From Gallalistipes aquisgranensis (GTDB lineage Bacteria > Bacteroidota > Bacteroidia > Bacteroidales > Rikenellaceae): a stretch of DNA of 64,000 nt. The notes below the pieces were generated by a model. It was not told where the DNA came from. It did no database searches and saw only the letters and a program-made list of their open reading frames with translations. A program made the translations under genes and the position numbers. The stretch covers positions 620,001 through 684,000 of the forward strand of contig NZ_JADCJY010000001.1 in the NCBI RefSeq assembly GCF_014982715.1. Reading direction: 5' to 3'. How positions within the stretch are numbered: the stretch's first letter is position 1; every line of letters starts with the position of its first letter. Below are positions 33,378 to 42,289 of this stretch, one piece after another.

Positions 33378-34031
33378 CTATTTCATGAACTTTACGATAC
33401 TGCGTCGCCAATTTTTAGCCATTACAATACCACCTTCGACATTGGGGTGTACACGGTCTTCAACTGTATGGCGCTGCCAGTTGAAACCACGCGCCACGGG
33501 CACATATATTACTCTTTTATCATGAATTTCGCGAATCAAAGTGCGAATGGCCTTATTCAGTTCGGGAATATAAGCATACTTCGGCATTTTACCGCTCTCT
33601 ACGATTTGGGCTACGAAGATGGTGGCTTGGGGATTTATTTCAAGAACGGTATTGATCATCTTTTTGTAGGCGGCAATTATTCCCTTGACAGGCTTTGTCT
33701 CATATGAGTGATTGTGTCCGCTTTGGAGTAACACTATGTCGGCGGGATAGGTACTGTATATATTCTTTAGCCGTGAGGCGATATACTCAGCATTCTTGCC
33801 GGAAAATCCGGCTTGACGAAATTCTCCAAATCGGCTTTTGCCTGTATGGGGGCCGACAAGCTCTACGTTGTACCCATCGTTGCGTAACATGTCGTATAAA
33901 GCAGGAAGATATGAATCTGCGCGTTGTGTTAACGAGTCGCCAATGCCCAATATGGTCACTGGCCGTTGTTTTGCATCGGTTGCACAAATGAATCCGAGTG
34001 CCAGCAGAACAATGAAAGGTTTAAGTTTCAT
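33378..34031 (-). CDS. SGNH/GDSL-family hydrolase
   Basis: A 217-aa secreted protein (signal peptide 1-20). The SGNH blocks are visible: block I GIGDSLTQRADSYLP with the nucleophile Ser, the block III-like LLQSGHNHS, and block V DRVHPNVEGG with the catalytic Asp/His pair. It probably removes acetyl or other ester groups from the PUL1 glycan. It lies 3 nt after the alpha-galactosidase-like gene in the same minus-strand unit. Confidence 0.85.
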   Translation of the reverse strand: MKLKPFIVLLALGFICATDAKQRPVTILGIGDSLTQRADSYLPALYDMLRNDGYNVELVGPHTGKSRFGEFRQAGFSGKNAEYIASRLKNIYSTYPADIVLLQSGHNHSYETKPVKGIIAAYKKMINTVLEINPQATIFVAQIVESGKMPKYAYIPELNKAIRTLIREIHDKRVIYVPVARGFNWQRHTVEDRVHPNVEGGIVMAKNWRRSIVKFMK

Positions 34032-34034
34032 AAT

Positions 34035-36110
34035 CTATTTTATTTCATAATTGTACATGACGAAATCACGGGGGGTGTTTATTTGGAAATTGACGTTACC
34101 ATTCATGTCGGCTTTGACTTTTTGTTGTATGCCCTTGCCTTTGAACACGGGATGAAGCACAAGTGTGGCATAAGGTTTTACGTATAGTTTGAACGTGTGG
34201 ATATTCTGGCTGTTGTTCTCTCGATAGAGCAGTAGATAACCCCTCGAGTCGTGTATAGACTGGAATCCACACCACGATTCGCCTGATGGTTCGTCGCCAA
34301 TGGGAAGTATCACTCCATTGTGAAAATCGTGTTGGATTTTTTTGTATTCGTCTATGCGTGAACGTAGGGTAAATGCTGTGTCCGGCAGTCCCGAGAGTTC
34401 CATCCAGGCCAATGGTTGTCCGGCTAATGTAGTTGCAAATAGATATTCGAACGAATAGTGTTCGGGATTGTATGGCGACGGAGGATATTTGTCTTTGTTG
34501 CGCCAGTTGTTGAGGAATTCGACCTGTAATCTTTCGGCAGGTACGTAACGCGAAAGCATCCATAGGTTACGAAGAGTCCAGTGGGGATAGTAGTTCCCCC
34601 AATCGGTGTATCGGTTTTCAAGAAATATGTTGCCGTATTCGGTCATATAGAAATAACCTCCGCGCCGACTTGCTGTTACATCTATATTGAACGTTACGTT
34701 GTTTTGTGTTGAGTCCATTACTCTGTCGAACATCATGCGTAGGCGTTCTTCGGCCAGTTTGTCGGCCACTGTCACGCCGTCGATTTTGAACACTTTGATC
34801 CCGTCGCGCTTGTACAGTCGGATCAATGCCTGAGCGTCTTTACGCCAATCTGCAAAATGATCTTGTGAACTGGGATTGAACCACAGGGCCAATTCGATTC
34901 CTTTCTCTTGACATGCTTGGGTCAGAGGTTTGAGGCCGCGCGGATATTTTATGGGATCGGGTTCCCAGTAGTGGGGATTCGACCAGATGTTTTTGAACGA
35001 TCCTCCGAATGCCGAATTTCCGCTTTTGCCCGATTGCCAACCGTCATCTATCTGATAATGCGTGATGCCCATGCGTGCCGCCCGGTCAATCTCTTCCAGG
35101 CAGAATGCTTCATTCACTTTGCGGTCCTGTCCACGGTCTCCCCACGTGTTGGCCATGATCATCTCGTCACGAGAAGAACAGGTGCTGCGCTCAAGTTTTT
35201 GAAAACGCCTCAATTCAGTAAGCCTTTGCTGTTCATCACCTGCATACAGCCCTATGGCACAACCGTAGGCTCTAGTCCATCTGTCGGGGTTCAGATCGCT
35301 CCCTTCGACGCCAACTCCTAGTACGTTGACCTTACCGTAATCGATCGAAAAATCGGCATTCGGATAAGCAAGTTGGATGGAAGATACGGGGGCTTGCTTG
35401 ATGATGAAAAAGCCGGCGTTGGAGAGTTTGTTATGCATGAAAAGCAAATTGCCGCGATACTGGCAATTTTTATAACTCGACGCACGCACTTCTCTGACAA
35501 GTGTGTTATTACGGTCGGTGACATCGAAAAACTCTACGGCGTTAATGTCCCAGTGAATGCCACCCAGATTCAATCTGTCGAGTAGGGGATAGGCGGGTCT
35601 GCGCTTTTCTCTTTTGTTTGATTCGATGTTTTTTAGATCACCGGGATTGATCGTTTGGAACCCCGATAAACCGTTGGCGCTGCCTTTTAGATAGGTGTCG
35701 CAAGCCAGCACTTTGCTCGAAGGGTATATGCGGTATATGCGTTTGACTTGCAACGAATCCAAGCTAAAGGTCACCTCCGCCTCTAATCGTTCACCGCTCA
35801 CCGCGTTGGCAGCCAGACGTCTAACGCGCAACTCTCCCTGCTGGGCCTTTGCCGTTGTGTGGGGTACGAAAAAATCGGGACCGGCCGCTTTATTTTTCCA
35901 GTCGATGCCGCTGGCCTTATCATGCAGGGATAGGGTTATCAGGTTGCCTCCGTTCCACAGGAAAACTCTCTCGATCGCATGGTTGCCGATGCGGAGGGTG
36001 TCGTTCTCGAGGGTGGCGTAGCATGATCCGGTAAATTCTGTTCCGTATGAGGAGATACAAAGAAATGACAAGACAATCCATGTCGATGCCTGTTTTAAAA
36101 TAGCGGTCAT
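34035..36110 (-). CDS. Clan GH-D alpha-galactosidase-like glycoside hydrolase (GH36/GH27 type)
   Basis: A 691-aa secreted protein; the ATG at 36110 gives the signal peptide, whereas upstream codons of the open frame do not. It has an N-terminal beta-sandwich (about 25-300). A TIM barrel follows with YQIDDGWQSGKSG, KGIELALWFNPSSQDH and IKVFKIDGVTV; the Asp in FKIDGV (near residue 442) is in the place of the family nucleophile, and LENRYTDWGNYYP may carry the acid/base. A C-terminal beta domain closes the protein. It probably cleaves alpha-galactosides, but divergent members act on other alpha-sugars. Confidence 0.82.
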   Translation of the reverse strand: MTAILKQASTWIVLSFLCISSYGTEFTGSCYATLENDTLRIGNHAIERVFLWNGGNLITLSLHDKASGIDWKNKAAGPDFFVPHTTAKAQQGELRVRRLAANAVSGERLEAEVTFSLDSLQVKRIYRIYPSSKVLACDTYLKGSANGLSGFQTINPGDLKNIESNKREKRRPAYPLLDRLNLGGIHWDINAVEFFDVTDRNNTLVREVRASSYKNCQYRGNLLFMHNKLSNAGFFIIKQAPVSSIQLAYPNADFSIDYGKVNVLGVGVEGSDLNPDRWTRAYGCAIGLYAGDEQQRLTELRRFQKLERSTCSSRDEMIMANTWGDRGQDRKVNEAFCLEEIDRAARMGITHYQIDDGWQSGKSGNSAFGGSFKNIWSNPHYWEPDPIKYPRGLKPLTQACQEKGIELALWFNPSSQDHFADWRKDAQALIRLYKRDGIKVFKIDGVTVADKLAEERLRMMFDRVMDSTQNNVTFNIDVTASRRGGYFYMTEYGNIFLENRYTDWGNYYPHWTLRNLWMLSRYVPAERLQVEFLNNWRNKDKYPPSPYNPEHYSFEYLFATTLAGQPLAWMELSGLPDTAFTLRSRIDEYKKIQHDFHNGVILPIGDEPSGESWCGFQSIHDSRGYLLLYRENNSQNIHTFKLYVKPYATLVLHPVFKGKGIQQKVKADMNGNVNFQINTPRDFVMYNYEIK

Positions 36111-36148
36111 ATTAGAGAGGTGATTAATGGGAATTTCAGTATGAAACT

Positions 36149-38005
36149 TTATTTTTTGGGGCCGAGCCAACGACCTGGATTGTATGTCTGATTGTTGGGT
36201 AAATCAGGTTTGGCGACGCCTGCTTTCATCAACTCTGTCAACTCTGGGAAATGTGAAGGGAACAACTCCCTTGGGTTGATGTTATGGCGGCGGCACACCG
36301 TTGCGGCCATGCCCACCACTTCGCCTAAAATACCTCCTGTTCTCATAACCCTCACAGTACCGAGAGCGACATGCGTTACGCTGATATTGCGTCCCGCCAT
36401 GAATAGATTGTCCACATTGCATGAGTAGAGGCAACGATAAGGGATCGGATAGGGATGGATACGGATGTGTTTAGCGACCGATTTGAAAGCTCCCTGGGGA
36501 AAATTTGCCAGATTTTTTTCATTGGGATAATGCAGATCGATACTCCATGTGGTACTTCCCGTGGCATCAGGATATATTTTGTAATCGATAATGTCATTCT
36601 GTGTCAATACGATGTCGCCTATCAGACGTCTCGATTCTCGTTTCCCGCCGATATAAGCCACCCATTCCAACGAGCGTTTCGCATAGTTTTCGCGTGACGA
36701 GAACCGGTTTTTGAGAAAACTCCAGTTCGAATATATCACCAAAAGTCCATAGTCGCGAATGCGTTCGAATTGAGATATTTGATTATAGTTCATGCCTGTT
36801 TCCCACGTCCATTCGCCCATGGTTACGTTTTCGCAATTAGATTCGTTAATTTCTAAACCGTAATTGAACTCGGGGAATGATGTCTTGGAATTTTCCAGTT
36901 TCGAGTACCATTGCACCGATGTCCCCATCGTTATGCTGTCGGCCTCTTCGGGTGCAGTAGGTTCGCCGTACTGCGCTTTTGATTCGCGTCCCATTGCCCA
37001 GCGGGCTCCTGCCAGAAAACCGATCGTACCGTCGCCGGTACAATCGGCAAACAACGGGGCGCTTACGACTATTTCGCGGCTGTTTTCAATATGCCTGGCC
37101 ACGACGCTTTTGATGTGCGTCCCTTTTTTGATCACCTTGAAGGCTCGGAAACAGGGAAAATAGGTGATATTTTTCTCTGCCCGCAATGCCTGTTCCTTTT
37201 TGTGGTCTTCGTAATATTCGAAAGGTTTGGCGTTGCCTGCCCGCGAAGGACCGAACTCTTTTTGTAAGCCACCCAAGGCGGGGTATGGCTGTTGTTCTAT
37301 GCGGCCGCCTAAATGTACTCGCACTTCGGAACTGTTGTTGCCTCCCGGTATTGGGCGGTCATGGATAAGTGCCACGCGGCAGCCTAAGCGGGCGGCACTT
37401 ATGGCAGCGCTCATTCCCGCTATACCTGCACCCACCACAACCAGATCGTACGAGCCTTTATCCGCAGGTCGGGATGGCAGATTCAGTAATTTGCGTCGTA
37501 ATTTATCGAGCATGTCTGGGTCGCTGGGAGGGATATCCTTTGATCCTGTGGTGAGAAAAATGGCATCACATCGACCATTAAAACCCGTCAAGTCATGCAG
37601 TCGCAATTCGGTCTCTCCTTGGGGAAGATACATTTCACCTGCTTTTTGCCACATCCAGCGGTCGCCTGTGGCTCCCACTACATTTCCGGCAGATCGGGAG
37701 CCGACACGCAACAAAAATCGGCCGGCTCCCGGTGCAGTTGACCAGGGCGAAGTCCAGTTGAATGTGCGTACGTATATATGGTATGTCCCTGCGTTTGGGA
37801 TATATATTGTCGTTACGGCATCTTCGACCGGCTTTCCCATTCCGTGGGCCATTAGATAGGGTGATCCCATCAGATCGGAAAACTGAGGATCAACGACCCA
37901 ACCTCCTTTTTGGTCGAAATTCTCTGCTTCAATAAATAGTTGGGTCCCGATGCATGGAAGGCATAGAAACAAACAGATTGTTAAAACAGCGGAAAATATC
38001 TTCAT
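36149..38005 (-). CDS. Secreted FAD-dependent oxidoreductase with N-terminal CBM-like domain
   Basis: A 618-aa protein with a signal peptide (1-20). Residues about 24-155 form a beta-sandwich beginning LFIEAENFDQKGGWVVD, like carbohydrate-binding or golvesin-type modules. Then comes an FAD_oxidored domain with LVVVGAGIAGMSAAIS near residue 190, the family signature PIPGGNNSSEVRVH, and ADCTGDGTIGFLAGARW. It shares GGNxSSEVR with the cytoplasmic protein at 12192-14480. A flavoenzyme with a Sec-type signal and glycan-binding domain suggests oxidation of a sugar outside the cytoplasm. It is the first gene of the minus-strand unit with GH36-like, SGNH and regulator genes. Confidence 0.83.
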   Translation of the reverse strand: MKIFSAVLTICLFLCLPCIGTQLFIEAENFDQKGGWVVDPQFSDLMGSPYLMAHGMGKPVEDAVTTIYIPNAGTYHIYVRTFNWTSPWSTAPGAGRFLLRVGSRSAGNVVGATGDRWMWQKAGEMYLPQGETELRLHDLTGFNGRCDAIFLTTGSKDIPPSDPDMLDKLRRKLLNLPSRPADKGSYDLVVVGAGIAGMSAAISAARLGCRVALIHDRPIPGGNNSSEVRVHLGGRIEQQPYPALGGLQKEFGPSRAGNAKPFEYYEDHKKEQALRAEKNITYFPCFRAFKVIKKGTHIKSVVARHIENSREIVVSAPLFADCTGDGTIGFLAGARWAMGRESKAQYGEPTAPEEADSITMGTSVQWYSKLENSKTSFPEFNYGLEINESNCENVTMGEWTWETGMNYNQISQFERIRDYGLLVIYSNWSFLKNRFSSRENYAKRSLEWVAYIGGKRESRRLIGDIVLTQNDIIDYKIYPDATGSTTWSIDLHYPNEKNLANFPQGAFKSVAKHIRIHPYPIPYRCLYSCNVDNLFMAGRNISVTHVALGTVRVMRTGGILGEVVGMAATVCRRHNINPRELFPSHFPELTELMKAGVAKPDLPNNQTYNPGRWLGPKK

Positions 38006-38638
38006 ATATAATTTTGATTTTTAGTTTGTGTAATAATTATAACGACATGTTGTTTTGAGTCTTCTAAGATAATGAATTTTGGAATAAAGATAGTTGTATT
38101 TATGTCGTATTCAGTTGCTGATAGTTCGAAAAAACAGGATAATAATGCATATCGGAGATATGGATTTTCTTATGTGTTGATTTTTAGATAGATGGTGGGT
38201 CGTTTCGTGTCTGCTGTGGATTGGCGGATTTAAATATCAGAAAATTAATGCGCTGCATAATTATATGTGATGAAATGTTTGAAAATTATACAGCTCTAAA
38301 ACTCGTGGAACTTCGTAAAATTGAGGTGCAAAATTCTTATTATTTTTCATGATTATTTAATTGATTTATATTCAGTGTATTATCCGATAGTGGCGTTTGT
38401 GCGGATTTTTTAGATAGTTTATGTGTCCTCTTATCCGTGCGATCCGGAACTTTTCGGGCGGAAAAAGGTAATTTTTGTCGTCGGAACGGCTCAGAACGGT
38501 CTCCGGAGGGCATGCACAGATTTTGTCATTCTTTGACCATAACGTTGCACTTGATTATATTATAAAATAATTCTTTTGTACAACCGAAAAAGCCCGAACC
38601 GAAGAAAAAGATCATAAACTTTAAAACTTTCAGTGCTT
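38006..38638. other. Long divergent intergenic region between PUL1 and PUL2
   Basis: A 633-nt stretch without a credible gene, very AT-rich up to about 38440 and then turning GC-richer. It should contain the promoter of the FAD-oxidoreductase unit (a weak TATCTTTA on the minus strand at 38085-38092) and that of the DUF1735-SusC unit (a weak TTCTTTTG at 38571-38578). CATTCTTTGACC at 38527-38538 resembles a site upstream of the GH105 gene. No stable terminator or RNA gene was recognised. Confidence 0.55.
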
Positions 38639-39145
38639 ATGAAGAAACTCGTTTCACTCCTGTTGTGCCTTTGCAGTCTCGGATTCACCGCCTGCGACGA
38701 CGAGGACGAACAGATGGAATACGCCAGCATCTATTTCCCGCTGGCTACCCGGGCAGGATCGAACGGCCTGTTCTCGGCTTCGTTCGATTTCAGCCGGGAT
38801 ACCACCTTTATTATAGGTGCCTATTGTGCGGGCAGCATCCTGCCTCCGGAGGATATCGTGGTGGGAATCGAAGTGGCGGCCGATTCGCTGGCTTCGGCCG
38901 CGCAGACCGATGCTCAGCTGGCGGGGATGACCCTGCTTCCGGCCGACACCTACGAAGTGTCGCCCGCCTCGATGCAGGCCGTGATCCGCAAGGGGACCGA
39001 GCGCGGCGACCTGACCTTCACGTTCCATACGCAGACGCTCGATCCGGGGACCCAGTACGTGCTGCCCTTGAAGATCGTTTCGACGTCCCATTACGTGATC
39101 GCCCCGAAATACCAGTGCGTGTTTTTCGGAATCAAGAAAAAATAA
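38639..39145 (+). CDS. DUF1735-type surface lipoprotein
   Basis: A 168-aa lipoprotein: MKKLVSLLLCLCSLGFTAC gives a lipobox with Cys19. I prefer the ATG at 38639 to a GTG two codons earlier. The single domain (YASIYFPLATRAGSNGLFS ... VVGIEVAADSLAS ... YVLPLKIVSTSHYVI) fits DUF1735, a beta-sandwich commonly found in Bacteroidota PULs and probably glycan-binding. It leads the PUL2 operon, 18 nt before the first susC. Confidence 0.83.
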   Translation: MKKLVSLLLCLCSLGFTACDDEDEQMEYASIYFPLATRAGSNGLFSASFDFSRDTTFIIGAYCAGSILPPEDIVVGIEVAADSLASAAQTDAQLAGMTLLPADTYEVSPASMQAVIRKGTERGDLTFTFHTQTLDPGTQYVLPLKIVSTSHYVIAPKYQCVFFGIKKK

Positions 39146-39163
39146 TCTAACTGCTAATTCGAT

Positions 39164-42100
39164 ATGAGGAAATTTACGATTTCATCAGTCGCAACCGCGA
39201 TTCGGTGCGGCATGACCTTCCTCTTTGTCTCGATGGTGCTGGGATTCACCCTCGCGGCCGGACCGGCTTCGGCCCAGGCTCAGCGGCGCACCGTGAAGGG
39301 AGAGGTGGTCGACAAGGACGGCAATCCTCTGCCGGCGGTGCTGGTGGACCTGAAAGAGAGTCTGATTTCCACGCTCACCGACCGCGAAGGCCGGTTCGAA
39401 GTCCAGTTCCAGGGAAAGTACAACACACTGATCTTTTCGCTGGACGGATATAACGAGCAGAGCGTGGTGTTCGGCAAGGAAAACTATCTGAAGGTGATCC
39501 TGACTCAAAACGACAAGGCCAAAGACCGGGACATCTATCTGATGTACGGTAAACAGAAACAGTCCAAGATCACTTCGGCGGTCTCCACCGTATGGGGCGA
39601 GGAGATCGAGGATATCCCCGTCATGTTCCAGAATGCGGCATTGACGGGGCGGCTGCCGGGCGTGCTGACCATCCAGGAGAGCGGAGCCCCGGGACAGGAC
39701 AACGCCGGCCTCTACCTGCGCGGACGCCGTTCGTGGCAGAACCGCAACCCGCTGGTGTTCATCGACGGACACCGTCGTGACTTTTCGCTGGTCGACCCCC
39801 ACGAGATCGAGCAGATTTCGGCTTTCAAGGATGCCGGTGCGCTGGCGATCCTCGGTCTGCGGGGCGGCAACGGAGCCTTGATGATGACCACCAAACGGGG
39901 TATCGAAGGGCGTCCCGTACTGAGCTGGAATTCGCAGGTGAATATCCAGTATCCCACCCGGCTGCCCGACTTCCTCGATTCGTGGCATTACGCCACGCTT
40001 TACAACGAAGCCATGCTCAACGATGATCCGTCGGCTGAGCCCCGTTACAAGGAGGAGGACCTGAACAAATATCTCACGGGAGAAAGTCCCTACACGCACC
40101 CGAACGTGGACTGGCTGGACGAGAGTCTGAAAAAGGCCTCCGTGTCCCAGCGGCACAACCTGAGCATCCGCGGAGGCAGTTCGGCCGCCCGCTATTTCGT
40201 CAACCTTTCGTTCATGAACAACGACGGTCTCTACAAAACGGATAAGGACGTCAATACCTATAATACCAACGCGGGCTTCAAGATGTACTCGATCCGTTCG
40301 AACGTGGACGTGAACCTGACCAAGACCACGCTGCTGGCCCTGAGCCTTTACGGGCGCCAGCGTGTGCAGAACAACCCGGGCGCGACGACCACGACCAATG
40401 CCCTGTTCAATACGCTCTATTCGATTCCCTCGAATATCTTCCCGCTCAACTACGGATCGGACAAGGTGGCCGGTACCAACGAGTTCCGCAACAATCCCTA
40501 CGGTATCCTGAACCACAGCGGATATTCCAAGTATATCCACAGCACGATGGAGTCCTCGATCGAGATGCGCGAAAACATGGACTACTTCGTCAAGGGGTTG
40601 AGCGTCCACGGTGCGTTGGCTTTCGACCTGCGTTTCGACAATACGATCAACCGCAGCAAGACCTATCCGGTTTACCAGTATAAAGGGGTGGACGAGTTCG
40701 ATAACCCGATTTTCGACGTCTGGGGCGAGGAGAAACCCCAGAACAACTCCAACTCGTTCGGCAGCCGCAAGATACGTATCTTCGACGTGGAGGTCGGTGT
40801 CGACTACAACCGTGTATTCGGCAAGCACGACGTGGCGGCCACGCTGATGTACAACAACAACCAGGAGTCGGACGATACGGAAAAGCTGACCAATTTCCAC
40901 CAGGGAGTTTTCGGCCGTGCGACCTACGTGTTCGGCTCGCGGTATATCGCCGAATTCTCGTTCGCCTACCAGGGCTCCGAACAGCTCCCGCCCGACAATC
41001 GCTACGGGTTTTTCCCGGCCGGTTCGGTGGGGTGGGTCCTCTCCGAGGAGCCGTTCATCAAGCGTAATATCGGCAACGTGCTCAGTTTCATGAAGCTTCG
41101 TGCTTCGTACGGACTTTCGGGCAACGACGACGGTATTCCCTACTATTATTACCTGCCATCCTTCAAGCTGAACAGTTCGAACCGCTACAATTTCGGCGTG
41201 ACGGGAACCAACGTGGCCGGATGGGTCGAAGACGGTCTTTACAACGAGCATGTCACCTGGGAAGAGTCCAAAAAGCTGAACCTGGGGGCGGATATCCGCC
41301 TGTTCAAGGACCGGCTGAGCCTCGGGTTCGACTATTTCGACGAGCAGACTTCGCAGATTCTGACCGAGCGCATGTCGGTCTCTTCCCTGCTGGGTATGGG
41401 TGCGGGGACGGGACCGCTCGGCAACGTCGGCAAGACCAAGAACCGGGGTTACGAGGCCCAGATTGCTTATACCGATCACTACAAGGATTTCTGGTGGACG
41501 GTCGGCGGTAATATCGCCTATGCCCGTAACGAAATCCTTTTCAACGACGAGCAGGCCTATGCCTACAATTACCGAAAGACCGTGGGGCACTCCATCAACG
41601 ATATTTTCGGATATGTTGCCAACGGGCTCTATTTCGACGAACAGGACATGCTCAACAGTCCCTCCACTTCGTTCGGTACGGCTTTCCCGGGCGACATCAA
41701 GTACCGCGACCTGAACGGCGACGGCATCGTCGACAACCAGGACCAGAAGCGGTTGGGGCACAGTAATCTGGCCGAGACCAACTACGCCTTTTTCGTGGGA
41801 CTCAACTGGAAGGGTTTCGATTTCAATATGCTCTTCACGGGTGTGGCCAACCGGAACTATTACATGAAGAATACCAGTGCCGCCGTCATTGCCTTCTACA
41901 ATGTGGCGGGAACGGGCGGCAAGTACGACGGAAACGTGCAGCAGTACCACTGGGACCACCGTTACAACCCGTCCGATCCTTCTACCTGGAAGACGGCCAC
42001 CTATCCGCGCCTTTCGCTGGCCGGCCGGGACCACAATACCCAGCAGTCGAGTTTCTGGCTGGAGAACGGCAATTTCCTGCGGCTGAAGAATCTGGAAGTG

Positions 42101-42283
42101 GGGTACACCCTGCCGCGCAGGATCACGCAGAAATGGTACATTTCCAAGGCCCGTATCTTCTACAGCGGCTACAACCTGGCCACGTGGGACAACATGCGGA
42201 TGCTCGATCCCGAAAGCGGACCCAATGCCAACAATTATCCCGTTCAGGTGGTGCATAGTATCGGTATCAACATTCAGTTTTAA
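39164..42283 (+). CDS. SusC/RagA-family TonB-dependent transporter, first PUL2 copy
   Basis: A 1039-aa outer-membrane transporter. Signal peptide to about residue 40, carboxypeptidase-regulatory domain (VKGEVVDKDGNPLPAVLVDL), plug (ALTGRLPGVLTIQESGAPG, then LVFIDGHRRD and ILGLRGGNGALMMTTKRG) and a barrel ending SIGINIQF with terminal Phe. The TonB-box region is less typical than in the other two copies (DIYLMYGKQKQSKI in place of a VVVGYG-type box). It is partnered with the SusD that follows after 6 nt. Confidence 0.94.
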   Translation: MRKFTISSVATAIRCGMTFLFVSMVLGFTLAAGPASAQAQRRTVKGEVVDKDGNPLPAVLVDLKESLISTLTDREGRFEVQFQGKYNTLIFSLDGYNEQSVVFGKENYLKVILTQNDKAKDRDIYLMYGKQKQSKITSAVSTVWGEEIEDIPVMFQNAALTGRLPGVLTIQESGAPGQDNAGLYLRGRRSWQNRNPLVFIDGHRRDFSLVDPHEIEQISAFKDAGALAILGLRGGNGALMMTTKRGIEGRPVLSWNSQVNIQYPTRLPDFLDSWHYATLYNEAMLNDDPSAEPRYKEEDLNKYLTGESPYTHPNVDWLDESLKKASVSQRHNLSIRGGSSAARYFVNLSFMNNDGLYKTDKDVNTYNTNAGFKMYSIRSNVDVNLTKTTLLALSLYGRQRVQNNPGATTTTNALFNTLYSIPSNIFPLNYGSDKVAGTNEFRNNPYGILNHSGYSKYIHSTMESSIEMRENMDYFVKGLSVHGALAFDLRFDNTINRSKTYPVYQYKGVDEFDNPIFDVWGEEKPQNNSNSFGSRKIRIFDVEVGVDYNRVFGKHDVAATLMYNNNQESDDTEKLTNFHQGVFGRATYVFGSRYIAEFSFAYQGSEQLPPDNRYGFFPAGSVGWVLSEEPFIKRNIGNVLSFMKLRASYGLSGNDDGIPYYYYLPSFKLNSSNRYNFGVTGTNVAGWVEDGLYNEHVTWEESKKLNLGADIRLFKDRLSLGFDYFDEQTSQILTERMSVSSLLGMGAGTGPLGNVGKTKNRGYEAQIAYTDHYKDFWWTVGGNIAYARNEILFNDEQAYAYNYRKTVGHSINDIFGYVANGLYFDEQDMLNSPSTSFGTAFPGDIKYRDLNGDGIVDNQDQKRLGHSNLAETNYAFFVGLNWKGFDFNMLFTGVANRNYYMKNTSAAVIAFYNVAGTGGKYDGNVQQYHWDHRYNPSDPSTWKTATYPRLSLAGRDHNTQQSSFWLENGNFLRLKNLEVGYTLPRRITQKWYISKARIFYSGYNLATWDNMRMLDPESGPNANNYPVQVVHSIGINIQF

Positions 42284-42289
42284 GGAATT

